The notes under the pieces were generated by a model. That model saw nothing but the letters and a program-made list of their open reading frames with translations. It searched no databases and was not told where the DNA came from. Below, piece by piece: positions 20,919-30,496 of a stretch of DNA of 64,000 bases. Origin of the DNA: Sacculina carcini. Its lineage: Eukaryota > Arthropoda > Thecostraca > Sacculinidae. Positions within the stretch are counted from its first letter, which is position 1. The number at the start of each line of letters is the position of its first letter. The position numbers and the translations under genes are program-made. The DNA lies in assembly GCA_916048095.2 (NCBI GenBank), contig OU696595.1:1105795-1169794 (forward strand). The letters run 5' to 3'.

Positions 20919-21693
20919 AGCTATTTCGGCTATCGCTGAGTCAACAATGGACATGAGGCTCATTCCTGAATACGACGGAAGCCAGGATCCCTCAGAATGG
21001 ATCAGCAGAGTGAAGAAGTTGTGCCGGTTGCGCGGTGTGAGAGATGTGGCTCAAGTTGCAGGTATGAGGGTCACAGGGAATGCTTATAGCGTAATTGACG
21101 GGCTATCAGATGAAGACCAGCTGGATATGAGTAAGATTGAGCAAGCCCTGCAAAGAGCTTTTGGTATGGACACTTTTGCGGCTTATGATCAACTCATCAA
21201 TCGGCGGCTTGCTCCCAATGAGTGTGTTGATGTGTTGGTGTCAGATCTGCGAAAGTTTGGTGCCAGGTGTAATATCACAGATCCAGTGTCCATAAGATGC
21301 GCCTTTGTGGCAGCATTACCACAACCGGTTCGGCACACCCTGCGGGCAAATGCCAAGCTGGACGATATGTCCATCGAAGACGTCGTCAACAGAACGCGTG
21401 TTGTTTTAGAGGAATATGGGGGCGCTACAATAGGGTTGTTAGCGTCAGAGCCGTTGCGTCGACCACAAAGTCGTTCACAAATCAGATGTTTTGTATGCAG
21501 CAGACTCGGTCATGTTGCGCGGGACTGCTCACTTCGCAATGATCAACGAAACTCAGGAAGAAGAATTGTCGGACCTGTCTGCTTCAGATGTGGAGCTCGT
21601 GGGCACTACCAGTCACATTGTCCGGGAAACGAACAAGGAGAAGAGTCATCAGCGCCAGACTCTTCTCCGCGTGGTCGAGGTTGGCGCCAGTGA
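20893..21693 (+). CDS. gag: Gag of Gypsy copy 1
   Basis: Structural polyprotein: a capsid-type domain (about residues 25-175; WISRVKKLCRLRGVRDVAQV and AFGMDTFAAYDQLINRRLAP) and two CCHC nucleocapsid knuckles, CFVCSRLGHVARDC and CFRCGARGHYQSHC. Length 266 residues from ATG 20893, which has an ideal Kozak context (CACCATGG) and lies inside the LTR. An alternative in-frame ATG at 20947 would start after the primer-binding site, more like the intact copy. Gag is open to 21691-21693 although pol is broken. Confidence 0.8.
   Translation: MAGAKQNLQAISAIAESTMDMRLIPEYDGSQDPSEWISRVKKLCRLRGVRDVAQVAGMRVTGNAYSVIDGLSDEDQLDMSKIEQALQRAFGMDTFAAYDQLINRRLAPNECVDVLVSDLRKFGARCNITDPVSIRCAFVAALPQPVRHTLRANAKLDDMSIEDVVNRTRVVLEEYGGATIGLLASEPLRRPQSRSQIRCFVCSRLGHVARDCSLRNDQRNSGRRIVGPVCFRCGARGHYQSHCPGNEQGEESSAPDSSPRGRGWRQ
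20919..20930 (+). promoter_or_regulatory. Primer-binding site matching tRNA-Phe 5' end
   Basis: AGCTATTTCGGC directly follows the LTR and is the exact reverse complement of GCCGAAATAGCT, the first 12 nt of the highly conserved animal tRNA-Phe (known from memory). The same 12-mer occupies the same place in copy 2 (46212-46201, minus). Ordinary tRNA 3' priming would need TGG here. The site also lies in the gag reading frame of this copy. Confidence 0.7.
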
Positions 21694-22985
21694 TGCTGAA
21701 GACAACCGTGAATGGTGTGAGGTGTCATGCTCTCCTTGATACTGGATGTTCAAATATTGTATTGCGAATGAGCGAATCTGTCGGGGTCGAGTCAGACGGT
21801 GTGAGGTTTCGCTCGTGACCATCAGCGGGGACAAGATGTTGTGTGCCGGTATCAGCAATGTGCATATATGTGTGGAAGACGATCCCGGCTTTTACGTTGA
21901 CGCTATTGTAGTGAATCATCGACCTGTTGGAGCCGATTTTGTCCTAGGAATTGATAGTGTGGCTGCCATGGGAGGCTTTTGTATTGACAAGACACTCTGT
22001 GTTACCAGCATTGACAAGGACGGCGCAGGTCGTGTGCCACCGGATCGTGGGACAAGAACTGAAGTAGCGGCCGTGTCAGATGATACTGCTGAAATTCAGG
22101 GCAAAGATTTTGTGGCGCATTTTAGTGGGACCAAAAAAACTTGGCGTGTGAGCTGGAAGTGGATAGAGAACCCGGAAGTGCTCCCTAATCTCATTTCAGA
22201 GTATGCTATTGACTCGAGTTCCCGAGAAGAGTTTGACGCAGAATTGAAAGCGTGGATTGCTGATGGTTGGTTGGTTAAATTCGATGAGGGTGTTCATGGA
22301 CCAGCAAAGGGTTTGATTCCGCTCATGGCGGTAACGCAGAAAAACAAATCTAAAGTGCGCCCAGTTATGGATTTTCGCCAGTTGAATAAATACATTGAGG
22401 TGCACTCAGCAGAGGTGGACGTTTGTCAACAGAAACTTCGCGATTGGAGAAGACGAGGAGATAATGTGGCTCTTTTGGATCTCAAGAGAGCGTATTTGTA
22501 GATAGAAGTGGACCCGTCGTTGTAGAAATATCAAACCGTTATTGTCGGAGGCACTAGATACTGCTTAACCAGACTTGGATTTGGTCTCAGTGCAGCTCCC
22601 ATAATTATGAAGTCGATTGTGGAATTTGCATTGGCGCAAGATCAGGGTGTCCAAACGGCCACCTCCTCGTACATTGACGACATTCTCGTAGATGAATCTA
22701 TTCTGAGTGCAGAAAAAGTCAGTAGCCACCTGCTGAGATATGGTCTGTCATGCAAGCCCGTGAGTCGACCTGATCCATCATTGAGGGTACTAGGTTTACG
22801 ATTATTTCAAGATCAAGGACAACTGGTCTGGAGGAGGGATAATGATGTGGATGTCATTGAGGAGCCAATCACGAAACGGAAGATATTTTCATTCTGCGGA
22901 CAAGCAATTGGGCACCTTCCTGTCTGTGGCTGGATGAGAGTCGCTTCCTCATTTGTCAAGAGAGTGGCAAGCGAATCGACTAAAT
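21588..22985 (+). pseudogene. pol: Pol of Gypsy copy 1 (protease and RT)
   Basis: Protease with ALLDTGCSN (catalytic DTG) in the -1 frame relative to gag. A frameshift near 21805-21815 moves the remainder to another frame: protease end (FVLGIDS), linker, then RT with KGLIPLMAVTQ, VRPVMDFRQLN, LLDLKRAYL (motif A) and SYIDDILVDE (motif C). TAG at 22499-22501 and again at 22523-22525 interrupt the RT just after motif A. Ends near 22985 in the connection region. Confidence 0.85.
21624..21668 (+). promoter_or_regulatory. -1 ribosomal frameshift signal (gag-pol), copy 1
   Basis: Slippery heptamer G GGA AAC (21624-21630) in the gag frame, a 6-nt spacer, then a perfect 11-bp hairpin: GGAGAAGAGTC (21637-21647), 10-nt loop, GACTCTTCTCC (21658-21668). 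GGGAAAC is an established -1 slip site in type D retroviruses. The pol frame is exactly -1 to gag and open across this site. Copy 2 has the same heptamer with a different hairpin. Confidence 0.85.
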
Positions 22986-23340
22986 CGACTTGTCCCCTCG
23001 TATCACTCGCCCTCTAAACTGTCCTCGAGATATAAATGGATCCTGCTGTTCGGCTAAATCCTTTTCTTTCCTCGCACCTCGCTTCTATAACTCGCTCCCC
23101 TCTCACATTCTTCTTTCTTCTTCCTACGCTTCATTCACCTCTTCCCTACGCAATTACCTATTCTCTTTATCATTTGAGCCTGTCTCTCACTCTCTGACGC
23201 CTTATGCCAAACTATAATCCTCTATTGTCTCTTCCCTTTTGTGTGATTATTTAACTACCTCTTCGGTTTCATCGTTTACTCAAGTAAAGGATTTGATTAC
23301 CTTGTGTTACATGTCGCATATTTGTGTTGATGCTGCGACC
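22983..23340 (+). pseudogene. LINE C 3' fragment
   Basis: Encodes FSFLAPRFYNSLPSHIL and FTSSLRNYLF, the C-terminal tail of CR1-like ORF2 proteins (APRLWNSLP-type motif). The same tail with different wording is at 40700-40880. Beyond about 23220 it is 3' UTR. Directly abuts the truncated Gypsy pol at the left and family R1 at the right. Confidence 0.7.
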
Positions 23341-23880
23341 ACGCCTCCCATTATCGTCGTGTCTCATTTTTGTGTGCGTTTATGTGCGTGTGTGACCAAT
23401 TGGCTATTTTTGTATGCGTGTGTGCTGTTGTGATCATTGCGAGTTGTGTTTGAGTGTGTAGTTGGTGTTGGTGAGTTGTGTGTTAGCGTGTGGTTCTTGC
23501 GTGTACAGGCGTATTTTGTGAACATTGTTGTAGTGCGACTTGTCATATTGGCTCCATCATTCTCATCCATATATCACAAACTATTTCGACATAGAATATT
23601 TGAAATTACCGACTTGGTTTCAAAATATGTGTTATTGTTACTGTTGTGTGTTCAACATTTTTGCTATTGTTGTCGTGTGTGTCAGTGTAGATATTGTTAC
23701 TTGTTAGTGTTATTGTTGTTGATGCGCAACTACACAACATTCACATGACCGCGCATCTGAATGCTAACAAAATATTTTATGAATATGATTACAATTATTT
23801 TTATTAGCTATAATTTTGCACATTTTCCCACAGGACTTGGAGAGAACGGTAATAAATCCACTACTTCACCTACACATAAA
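23341..23880. repeat. Dispersed family R1, copy A
   Basis: Shares GTGTTATTGTTACTGTTGTG and GTAGATATTGTTACTTGTTA with copies at 25843-26670, 30589-31320, 32894-33200 and 47195-48075. This copy lacks the first 300 bp or so. It ends in GGTAATAAATCCACTACTTC and then a CA tract, while others end in (TA)n. No significant coding; class unknown, possibly a SINE or LINE 3' region with a microsatellite tail. Confidence 0.7.
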
Positions 23881-23884
23881 ACAC

Positions 23885-24193
23885 ACACACACACACATAC
23901 AAACACGTACAATCCTTTACGACGCGTATATTGTAGTGAGTGAAGGATGTCAGTAATATTACGCACCTGAATATTTTCTAAAAGATACGCATACAAACGA
24001 GCAACACAGACACACACGAATAATTACTGAGCCAACGAGCAACCATACATACTCTTATGAGTAACCATACATACTCTTATGAGCAACCACACTTACTCTT
24101 ATGAGCAACCATACATACTATTGTGAGTAACCATACATACTATTATGAGTAACCATACATACTCTTATGAGCAACCATACATACTATTATGAG
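23885..24193. repeat. R2 block and 22-bp minisatellite, copy 1
   Basis: Begins with AACACGTACAATCCTTTACG and GTGAGTGAAGGATGTCAGT, then about seven units of a 22-bp repeat containing GAGCAACCATACATACTCTT (24036-24193). The same block and array are at 31395-31912 and 33425-33955. The array is interrupted at 24194 by a hAT-like element and resumes at 25505-25590. Confidence 0.8.
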
Positions 24194-25504
24194 TAGGGCT
24201 GTCAAAAAGAAACCTAACAATCAGTAAAAAGTAACTTTTATTTCAATAAAAAGTAACCTATAGAAGTAACCTAAAATAACCTATGAGTTTCAATGTTATT
24301 ATTACTTTTGTATCGCTTTATCACATGTTTATCACGCCTTTGCTGATTAGTGTGCTATATGAAATGCACGGTTTGTTTGTTGTTTGTTTGTGATCCTAAA
24401 AAAGTAACCTAATAGCCAATAAAAAAGTATCCTAATAGCCAATACAAAAGTAACCTAAATTAACCTAACCTTCGTAAAAATATCCTCCTTCAAAAAAGGT
24501 CTATTTTATGCAGTTATTAAGGAAGAAAATACACCAGTCCTTCTTGTTTATCCTCTTTCCGAGTTGGTACTATTTTACCACCCTCTCTCAGATCTGGTAT
24601 CATTCTTATAACAAACCACCAAAAGTGACTCAATGTTATTTGGCCAACATCGCAAAAAGGAGCATAACCATCAAAATGGAATTTAAAGTGGAAAGCTAAT
24701 ATAAAAGTGAAATACACTAATTGCAAATATAAATATTTTTAGTAATGGTCGCAATAATGCTCTTTACATTGTTTCAATGGAACTTGTTATCAAATAGCAC
24801 GTGCTACAGCTTGTATATTAGTGTGAGCGTAAACACGTGTGAATGTGTGAATGCCCCCGTCATCCCATATGTAGCACCCTGTGCCCACAGTCTTATAAAT
24901 GTCAAACGTGTAAAAATGGCGCTATCTCACGCTCTGAAAATCACGTGCTAATTCCTGTTCAAGTAAATACGTACTGTCAAGTGCTACAGTGCAGTGTCTG
25001 GTATAGAGAGCTCACACATAGTACTATACCACGCTCCAAACATCTCACGACACCCTCCGGTTCGTAGACAATTCCTAAAATGGAATGACGCTATCCTTCG
25101 TACCCGAAGACGTCTAAATAAGGAGTAGAACAGATATTAAGGTGAAGATCAATTGCTAAATCCTAACAGCAGAAATTTTGACATTTCTTGATCTTCAGAC
25201 CTAATATTCCATCTCTTTTCCTATTTTATCCTCATATACACCGTTTTTGTGACTCTTATCTGCAAAAAGTAACCAAACTTCGTGGTAATGTGACGTAATA
25301 GCAAGAAAAATAACAAAAGGTAACCTTACGATAAAAAGTAACCTAAAAGCAAAAAATTTAACCTAACGATGAAAAAGTAAGTTTTGGTAACCTAATAAGT
25401 TTATTAATTATTATCGTACGCAACTTTTTCATGCAGTTCTAGGCATCGTATGAAAAAGTGACCCTTAACAGAAAAAGTAACTCTATTAACTTTTGACAGC
25501 CCTA
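24194..25504. mobile_element. hAT-like element (TAGGGCTGTCAAAA TIRs)
   Basis: Ends in inverted repeats TAGGGCTGTCAAAA (24194-24207) and TTTTGACAGCCCTA (25491-25504). The flanks ATTATGAG (24186-24193) and ATTATGAC (25505-25512) are an 8-bp target duplication with one mismatch, inside the 22-bp minisatellite. TAGGGCTGTC ends and 8-bp duplications are typical of hAT elements. The 1311-bp interior has no transposase; subterminal regions are full of AAAAAGTAACCTAA motifs in inverted arrangement, possible transposase-binding sites. Non-autonomous. Confidence 0.75.
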
Positions 25505-25842
25505 ATTATGACCAGCCATACATACTATTATGAGCAGCCATACATACTCTTATGAGCAACCATACATACATACTCTTATGAGTAGAGCTATCAATAAAGT
25601 AATCTAAAAATATAAAAATTAACCTCATTTTCAGGAAAAAGTTACCTGAAAAAGTAACCTAAAAGTATTCATGTGCTCCTTCGAAAAATTAAAAATTCAT
25701 TCAATAAATGCATTCAATATTCACAATTAAATGCATTCAATATTCACAATTAAATGCATTCAATATTCACAATGTGGGCCCCAAGTGTTGCCTTCGGGGG
25801 GGGGGGGGGGGCATAATTCCTCGGAACGGCTCTGCCCTTAAG
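25505..25842. repeat. Minisatellite remnant, partial hAT-like end, 23-bp repeat, poly-G
   Basis: 22-bp minisatellite to 25590, then TAGAGCTATCAATAAAGTAA, a decayed relative of the hAT-like end. At 25711-25775 a 23-bp unit containing ATTCAATATTCACAATTAAA is present nearly three times. A run of 16 G follows at 25796-25811 within a segment related to 40300-40365 (CATAATTCCTC). No gene. Confidence 0.7.
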
Positions 25843-26669
25843 TACATTATTATCATTATTATTGTTAAAATCACTAGCAAGGTGAAAATGCGAAGAACGT
25901 GGGAGAACAAATTTGCTAAAAATGCATTTGTCAAATAGCCACAGTCCAGATGTTGCTTTTCAAGGAAATTGTTGCCGAATTAAGGATAGCAAGTGTTACA
26001 AAACGTAGCACACATTCAATTTCTGATCGCCAAAACATAAGAAAATATCACGAAAACAGCGCCTTGATTGTATATGTCTCATTTTGCGCGTTTCTACTAT
26101 ATTTGCATGAGAGTATGCGTGCATATGTTTATGTATGAGTGGAGTATGCGTGTTTGTTATGTATATATGTGCGTGTGTGAGCAATTGGCGATGTTTGTAT
26201 GCGTGTTTGCTGTTGTGTTCATGGCGAGTTGTGTTTGACTGTGTAATTGGTGTTGGTGAGTTGTGTGTTAGCGTGTGGTTCTTGTGTGTACAGGCGTGTT
26301 TTGTGAACAGTGTTGTAGTGCGACTTGTCATATTGGTTCACTCATTCTCATCCATATATCACAAACTATTTTGACATAGAAGATTTGAAATTACCGACTT
26401 GGTTTCAAAATATGTGTTATTGTTACTGTTGTGCGTTCAACATTGTTGCTATTGTTGTCGTGTGTGTCAGTGTAGATATTGTTACTTGTTAGTGTTATTG
26501 TTGTTGATGCGCAACTACACAACATATGCTATGCAACATATGCATATGCAACACATGCTACCAAAATATTTTATGAATACGATTACAATTATTTTTATTT
26601 GCCTTAATTTTTAACATGTTCCCACAGATCGTGTATCTGCAGTGGACGGTAATAAACCCACTACATTAC

Positions 26670-26745
<76 letters not shown>
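25843..26745. repeat. Dispersed family R1, copy B, with (TA)n
   Basis: Long R1 copy starting CATTATTATCATTATTATTG and ending GGTAATAAACCCACTACAT, followed by (TA)n from about 26660 to 26744. Close to copy E (47195-48075) over its entire length. The tail position of the microsatellite suggests retrotransposition, but no promoter or coding region was recognised. Confidence 0.7.
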
Positions 26746-27269
26746 TAGCATTTAAACCCGCCCGTTGTGCGGAACAATTCATAAAACTAAATTCATATTT
26801 AATTAGTAAACATATTGCAAATTAAAACAACATATTGCAAATAGATTATAGTAAATCCATAGAAATCCTAATCAATTGAAAAGTCTAAATTTAATTATTT
26901 TGTATTGTTATTTTGACAAAATACTATGCCTGAACCTGCCTCATATTTAAGCCTGCCCGTCGTGTGGAATAATTCAGAACTCGAACACGATCCGCTCTGG
27001 ACCTTGAAGTCAAATTCGTTAGTTTTGTATATGAACTCGTTTTACACGGTGAAATTAAACGTTATATTGTCTACAGTTGATGCCCCCGGGAAATTATTAT
27101 CTCATAAACATGATCCATCGCTTCGTTCACGTTTGAAGCCCCTGATCAATACCATTGAGCCCGCGCAGTTAGGTCACCTCGTATTCAAGCATACACGCAC
27201 ACAGACAGACAGATAATTTCTTTTATATTTATATATAATTTCTTTTATATTTATATATAATTTCTTTTA

Positions 27270-27317
<48 letters not shown>

Positions 27318-27320
27318 TTT
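26746..27320. repeat. Block A (core-repeat), duplicated at 53161-53670
   Basis: From ACTAGCATTTAAACCCGCCC through ACAGACAGACAGATAATTTC this block agrees with 53161-53670 apart from a few substitutions I could see (for example CTATGCC against CTATCCC). It has two cores and is enclosed by (TA)n tracts in both places. Ends in repeated TTTCTTTTATATTTATATA and a (TA)n at 27281-27315. Confidence 0.85.
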
Positions 27321-28008
27321 GAACCCGCCCGTCGTGCGGAACAATTAATAAAGTAAAATTCATATTCAATCCATAAAATAAACTGAATACAAATAAAAAA
27401 GCAAAAAATTTAACCTGTATATACGTTCACCAATAAAAACTCAAAACCTGCCCGTCGTGCGGAATAATTCAGAACACAAACACATAACAGACAATGGCAA
27501 TTCTAGCATATAAACCGGCCCGTCGTGCGGAACAACTCATACCATTAAATCTGTATTCAATTTATAAGCGAAAATAAATATGAATTAATAAAGAAAAGAG
27601 TAAACCCATAAAAAGTCTAAGTTTCTATATATTTATATTATTTTGACAAAATAGTTTGCCTAAACCGCCTCATATTTAAACATGCCCGTCGTGCTGAATA
27701 ATTCAGAACTCTGACACAAAGCAATGAAAAATGACTAATTTTTTATCATAATGTTTTCAAAATATATTTATAACTCAACATCACCATCTAGCATTAAAAC
27801 CCGCCCTTTGTGCAGAGCAATAAATAAAGTAAAATAAATATTGAATTAATATAAAATGATTAGAAATTAAAAAAGAAAAAGTAAACCCATAAAAAGTATT
27901 GACCAATAGAAAAGTCTAAATGTGAATGTTTTTATTTTAGATGTGGCAAAATATTTTTCCTCGAACTGCCTCGTATTTTAACCCGCCCGTCGTGCGAAAT
28001 ATCTCCTC
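27321..28008. repeat. Core-repeat DNA
   Basis: Cores near 27325, 27446, 27516, 27682, 27800 and 27979, a shortened version of the 6-7 kb and 15-16 kb block. No gene. The last core is broken at about 27990 where the next retroelement begins. Confidence 0.8.
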
Positions 28009-28409
28009 GTGAAATATCCCCATCGTGATATTTCCCGTCTCGTGCATATTGACAATTGTTACTGTGTAGTATCGAGTATAAAGAGCTCATACATTGTACT
28101 ATCCCACGCTCCAAACATGTACTCTGGCTCATGTCAATTTCTTAATATGAAGAGAATCAATCCAGCGTATCTGTAGTGTCTATGGTGATCCATTATTGTC
28201 TCTCATATTGTGTTTGTTTCGTTTATGCGCTCATTGAGACGATGAAGTGTAACTGGTCAGCCAATCGTGTAACAGGGCGTAACAATTGTGAGGCCGAAAG
28301 GTAAGTTTTATCGGGGTGAAATTCATTCTTTGTTTAGGTCTTGTGTCGTGTGTTTGAGTAATATAGTGTTGTTTTGTGCCACGCCTTTTCAATATCCCGA
28401 CGTTATATT

Positions 28410-28419
28410 TGGCGACGAG
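28410..28419 (+). promoter_or_regulatory. Primer-binding site (tRNA-Ser GCT type)
   Basis: TGGCGACGAG matches the complement of the 3' end of animal tRNA-Ser(GCT) including CCA; many invertebrate Gypsy elements carry this site. It fixes the LTR end near 28408. Confidence 0.65.
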
Positions 28420-28539
28420 TATGAGATTTCTCGTCGGAAGAACTCCTTGGGTTGCCGGTGATAGCAGAGCTGGGCATGACAATTCGTCCGCGTGAAGGAA
28501 CTGTCATGTTTCAATTTTGCTGACACACTGTGTACTGTG

Positions 28540-29368
28540 ACACACGACTTGTCATGTCCTATACTGTGACATTTGCTATGTCCTATACTGTAACACATTA
28601 CTTGCTATGTCCTATACTGTGACACATTACTTGCTATGTCCTATACTGTAACACATTACTTGCTATGTCCTATACTGTGACACATTACCTGCTATGTCCT
28701 ATACTGTAACACATTACTTGCTATGTCCTATACTGTAACACATTACTTGCTATGTCCTATACTGTGACACATTACTTGCTATGTCCTATACTGTAACACA
28801 TGACTTGCTATGTCCAATACTGTGACACATTACTTGCTATGTCCTATACTGTAAGACATGACTTGCTATGTCCTATACTGTAACACATGACTTGCTATGT
28901 CCTATACAGTGACACATGACTTGATATGTCCTAAACTGTAACACATGATTTGCTATGTCCTATACTGTAAAACATGACTTGCTATGTCCTATACTGTAAC
29001 ACATTACTTGCTATGTCCTATACTGTAACACATTACTTGCTATGTCCTATACTGTAACACATTACTTGCTATGTTCTATACTGTAACACATTACTTGCTA
29101 TGTCCTATACTGTAACACATTACTTGCTATGTCCTATACTTTAACACATTACTTGCTATGTCATATACTGTAACACATTAATTGCTATGTCCTATACTGT
29201 AACACATTACTTGCTATGTTCTATACTGTAACACATTACTTGCTATGTCCTATACTGTGACACATGACTTGCTATGTCCTATACTGTAACACATGACTTG
29301 CTATGTACTATACTGTAACACATTACTTGCTATGTCCTATACTGTAACACATTACTTGCTATGTCCTA
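28540..29368. repeat. 29-bp minisatellite, about 28 units
   Basis: Unit contains ACTTGCTATGTCCTATACTG plus TAACACATT or TGACACATG variants. A second array of the same unit with seven copies lies at 40990-41186, with the same flanks on both sides (GTTTCAATTTTGCTGACACA before, GATGGCGGACGCC after). The array is therefore part of a retroelement family and varies in length between insertions. Confidence 0.9.
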
Positions 29369-29740
29369 TGATTTGATGGCGGACGCCTTTATTACAGCCC
29401 AAAGACCAATGTTGAGAAAAGTGCTTGCAAAATTGCCGGTATCACATTTTCGCATGGTAAAAGACCAGGTCACAGCAAGTTCTCTCTCGACTGACTGCTT
29501 TCCCAAATATGCAATCAGCTCAAGCTGCGTCTCCAGCTCACTTCAGCTGAACTTCTGAGACGGCTGAAAAGCCGAATTGGAATGGCGCAAGTCTTCAGAG
29601 TGGCTTGTGGACATCGATGTTATTTCTTCCAAACGATGCGAGGCACGAGATAATCGTGGAGACATTCCCAGCACATCTGCTTCTTCCTCTCCAGCTGTGA
29701 CTCCGCGAATGACGAATCTCTAGTACGTCTCTAGTAAATG
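29369..29740 (+). pseudogene. Gypsy gag fragment after the minisatellite
   Basis: ATGGCGGACGCC at 29376 begins a frame with ITAQRPMLRKVLAKLPVSHF and MVKDQVTASSLSTDCF; it decays by frameshift and stops after about 60 codons. The same coding stretch begins at 41190 beside the second array. Position after primer site and leader supports a gag start, but I see no capsid signature, so the label is by context. Confidence 0.5.
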
Positions 29741-29754
29741 TCTCCTCTAATAAA

Positions 29755-30270
29755 TGTCCCTAGTACGTGCCGCACACCAGCCTCATGACGTCACCGAATG
29801 TCGCCGTGTTATCGGTATGATTCACTTTTCCACCGCTTCATGCCTCATCTGGCACTCGCTGTTTGGCCTCTACACGCTGCAGTACATGACACCGCTCGCC
29901 AGTGGGGTTCCGAACAAATTGCAGCATTTGAACAAGCCAATTGCGCTCTTGCAGCAGCTTCCCGTCTCTATTATCATCAGACGAACGGGTCCACGCAAGT
30001 GATGGCGAACACGTGAGACATCGCAGTCGGTGCGGTAGTACAGCCGTGTTAAAACGGAGTGTGGGTCCATTGACATGTAGCTCTCGTGTGTTTTATCCTG
30101 CGGGGACAAAATAATGTACAGGCGACTAAAAACTATTGGCTATGAAAATGTTTCGTCACATGCTTGAGGGTCGCCCAGGCCTGCATGTACTAACCGACCA
30201 CACGCCGTCAATATACGCCTTTACTAGCAGCATCGAAAAATCGTCACGTGTGCACCGCCATGTGACTCGA
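29755..30270 (+). pseudogene. Gypsy RT thumb and RNase H fragment
   Basis: Frame pieces spell the classic Ty3/Gypsy region: FHRFMPHLALAVWPLHAAV, WGSEQIAAFEQANCALAAA, then FRHMLEGRP and VLTDHTPSIYAFTSS of RNase H. Multiple stops and frameshifts. It ends exactly where a 10-bp tandem array begins. Confidence 0.85.
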
Positions 30271-30496
30271 TATATGTGGTTACATGTGGTTACATGTGGT
30301 TACATGTGGTTACATGTGGTTACATGTGGTTACATGTGGTTACATGTTGTTACATGTGGTTACATGTGGTTACATGTGGTTACATGTGGTTACATGTGGT
30401 TACATGTGGTTACATGTGGTTACATGTGGTTACATGTGGTTACATGTGGTTACATGTGGTTACATGTGGTTACATGTGGTTACATGTGGTTACATG
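30271..30496. repeat. 10-bp tandem array (TACATGTGGT)22
   Basis: Twenty-two near-perfect 10-bp units, with one TACATGTTGT variant and a TATATGTGGT first unit. Because 10 is not a multiple of 3, the array is open in all plus frames and yields MWLHVVTCGY-type ORFs that are artefacts. It is fused to the RNase H remnant on the left. Confidence 0.95.

Larger units (their letters stand above)
20493..22985 (+). mobile_element. Ty3/Gypsy-type element, copy 1 (broken, 3' truncated)
   Basis: LTR, primer-binding site, gag, frameshift signal and pol through part of RT, colinear with the complete element at 41991-46687 and clearly the same lineage but well diverged in protein sequence. RNase H, integrase and 3' LTR are missing: homology ends near 22985 where LINE C sequence begins. 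Pol carries one frameshift and two nonsense codons. Confidence 0.85.
28009..30270 (+). mobile_element. Decayed Ty3/Gypsy element with tRNA-Ser-type primer site
   Basis: A probable 5' LTR (about 28010-28408; TATAAAG at 28075) is followed by a primer-binding site at 28410, leader, a 29-bp minisatellite, gag scraps (29369-29700) and an RT/RNase H scrap (29755-30270). Most of the RT, integrase and 3' LTR are absent. No partner LTR was seen, so the LTR call rests on the primer site and TATA box. Confidence 0.65.

Noticed and set aside
24508-24699. 63-codon ORF conserved at 32205-32396
   Set aside because: Conserved only because both lie in duplicated hAT-like elements; no protein signature and substitutions show no coding bias that I could see.
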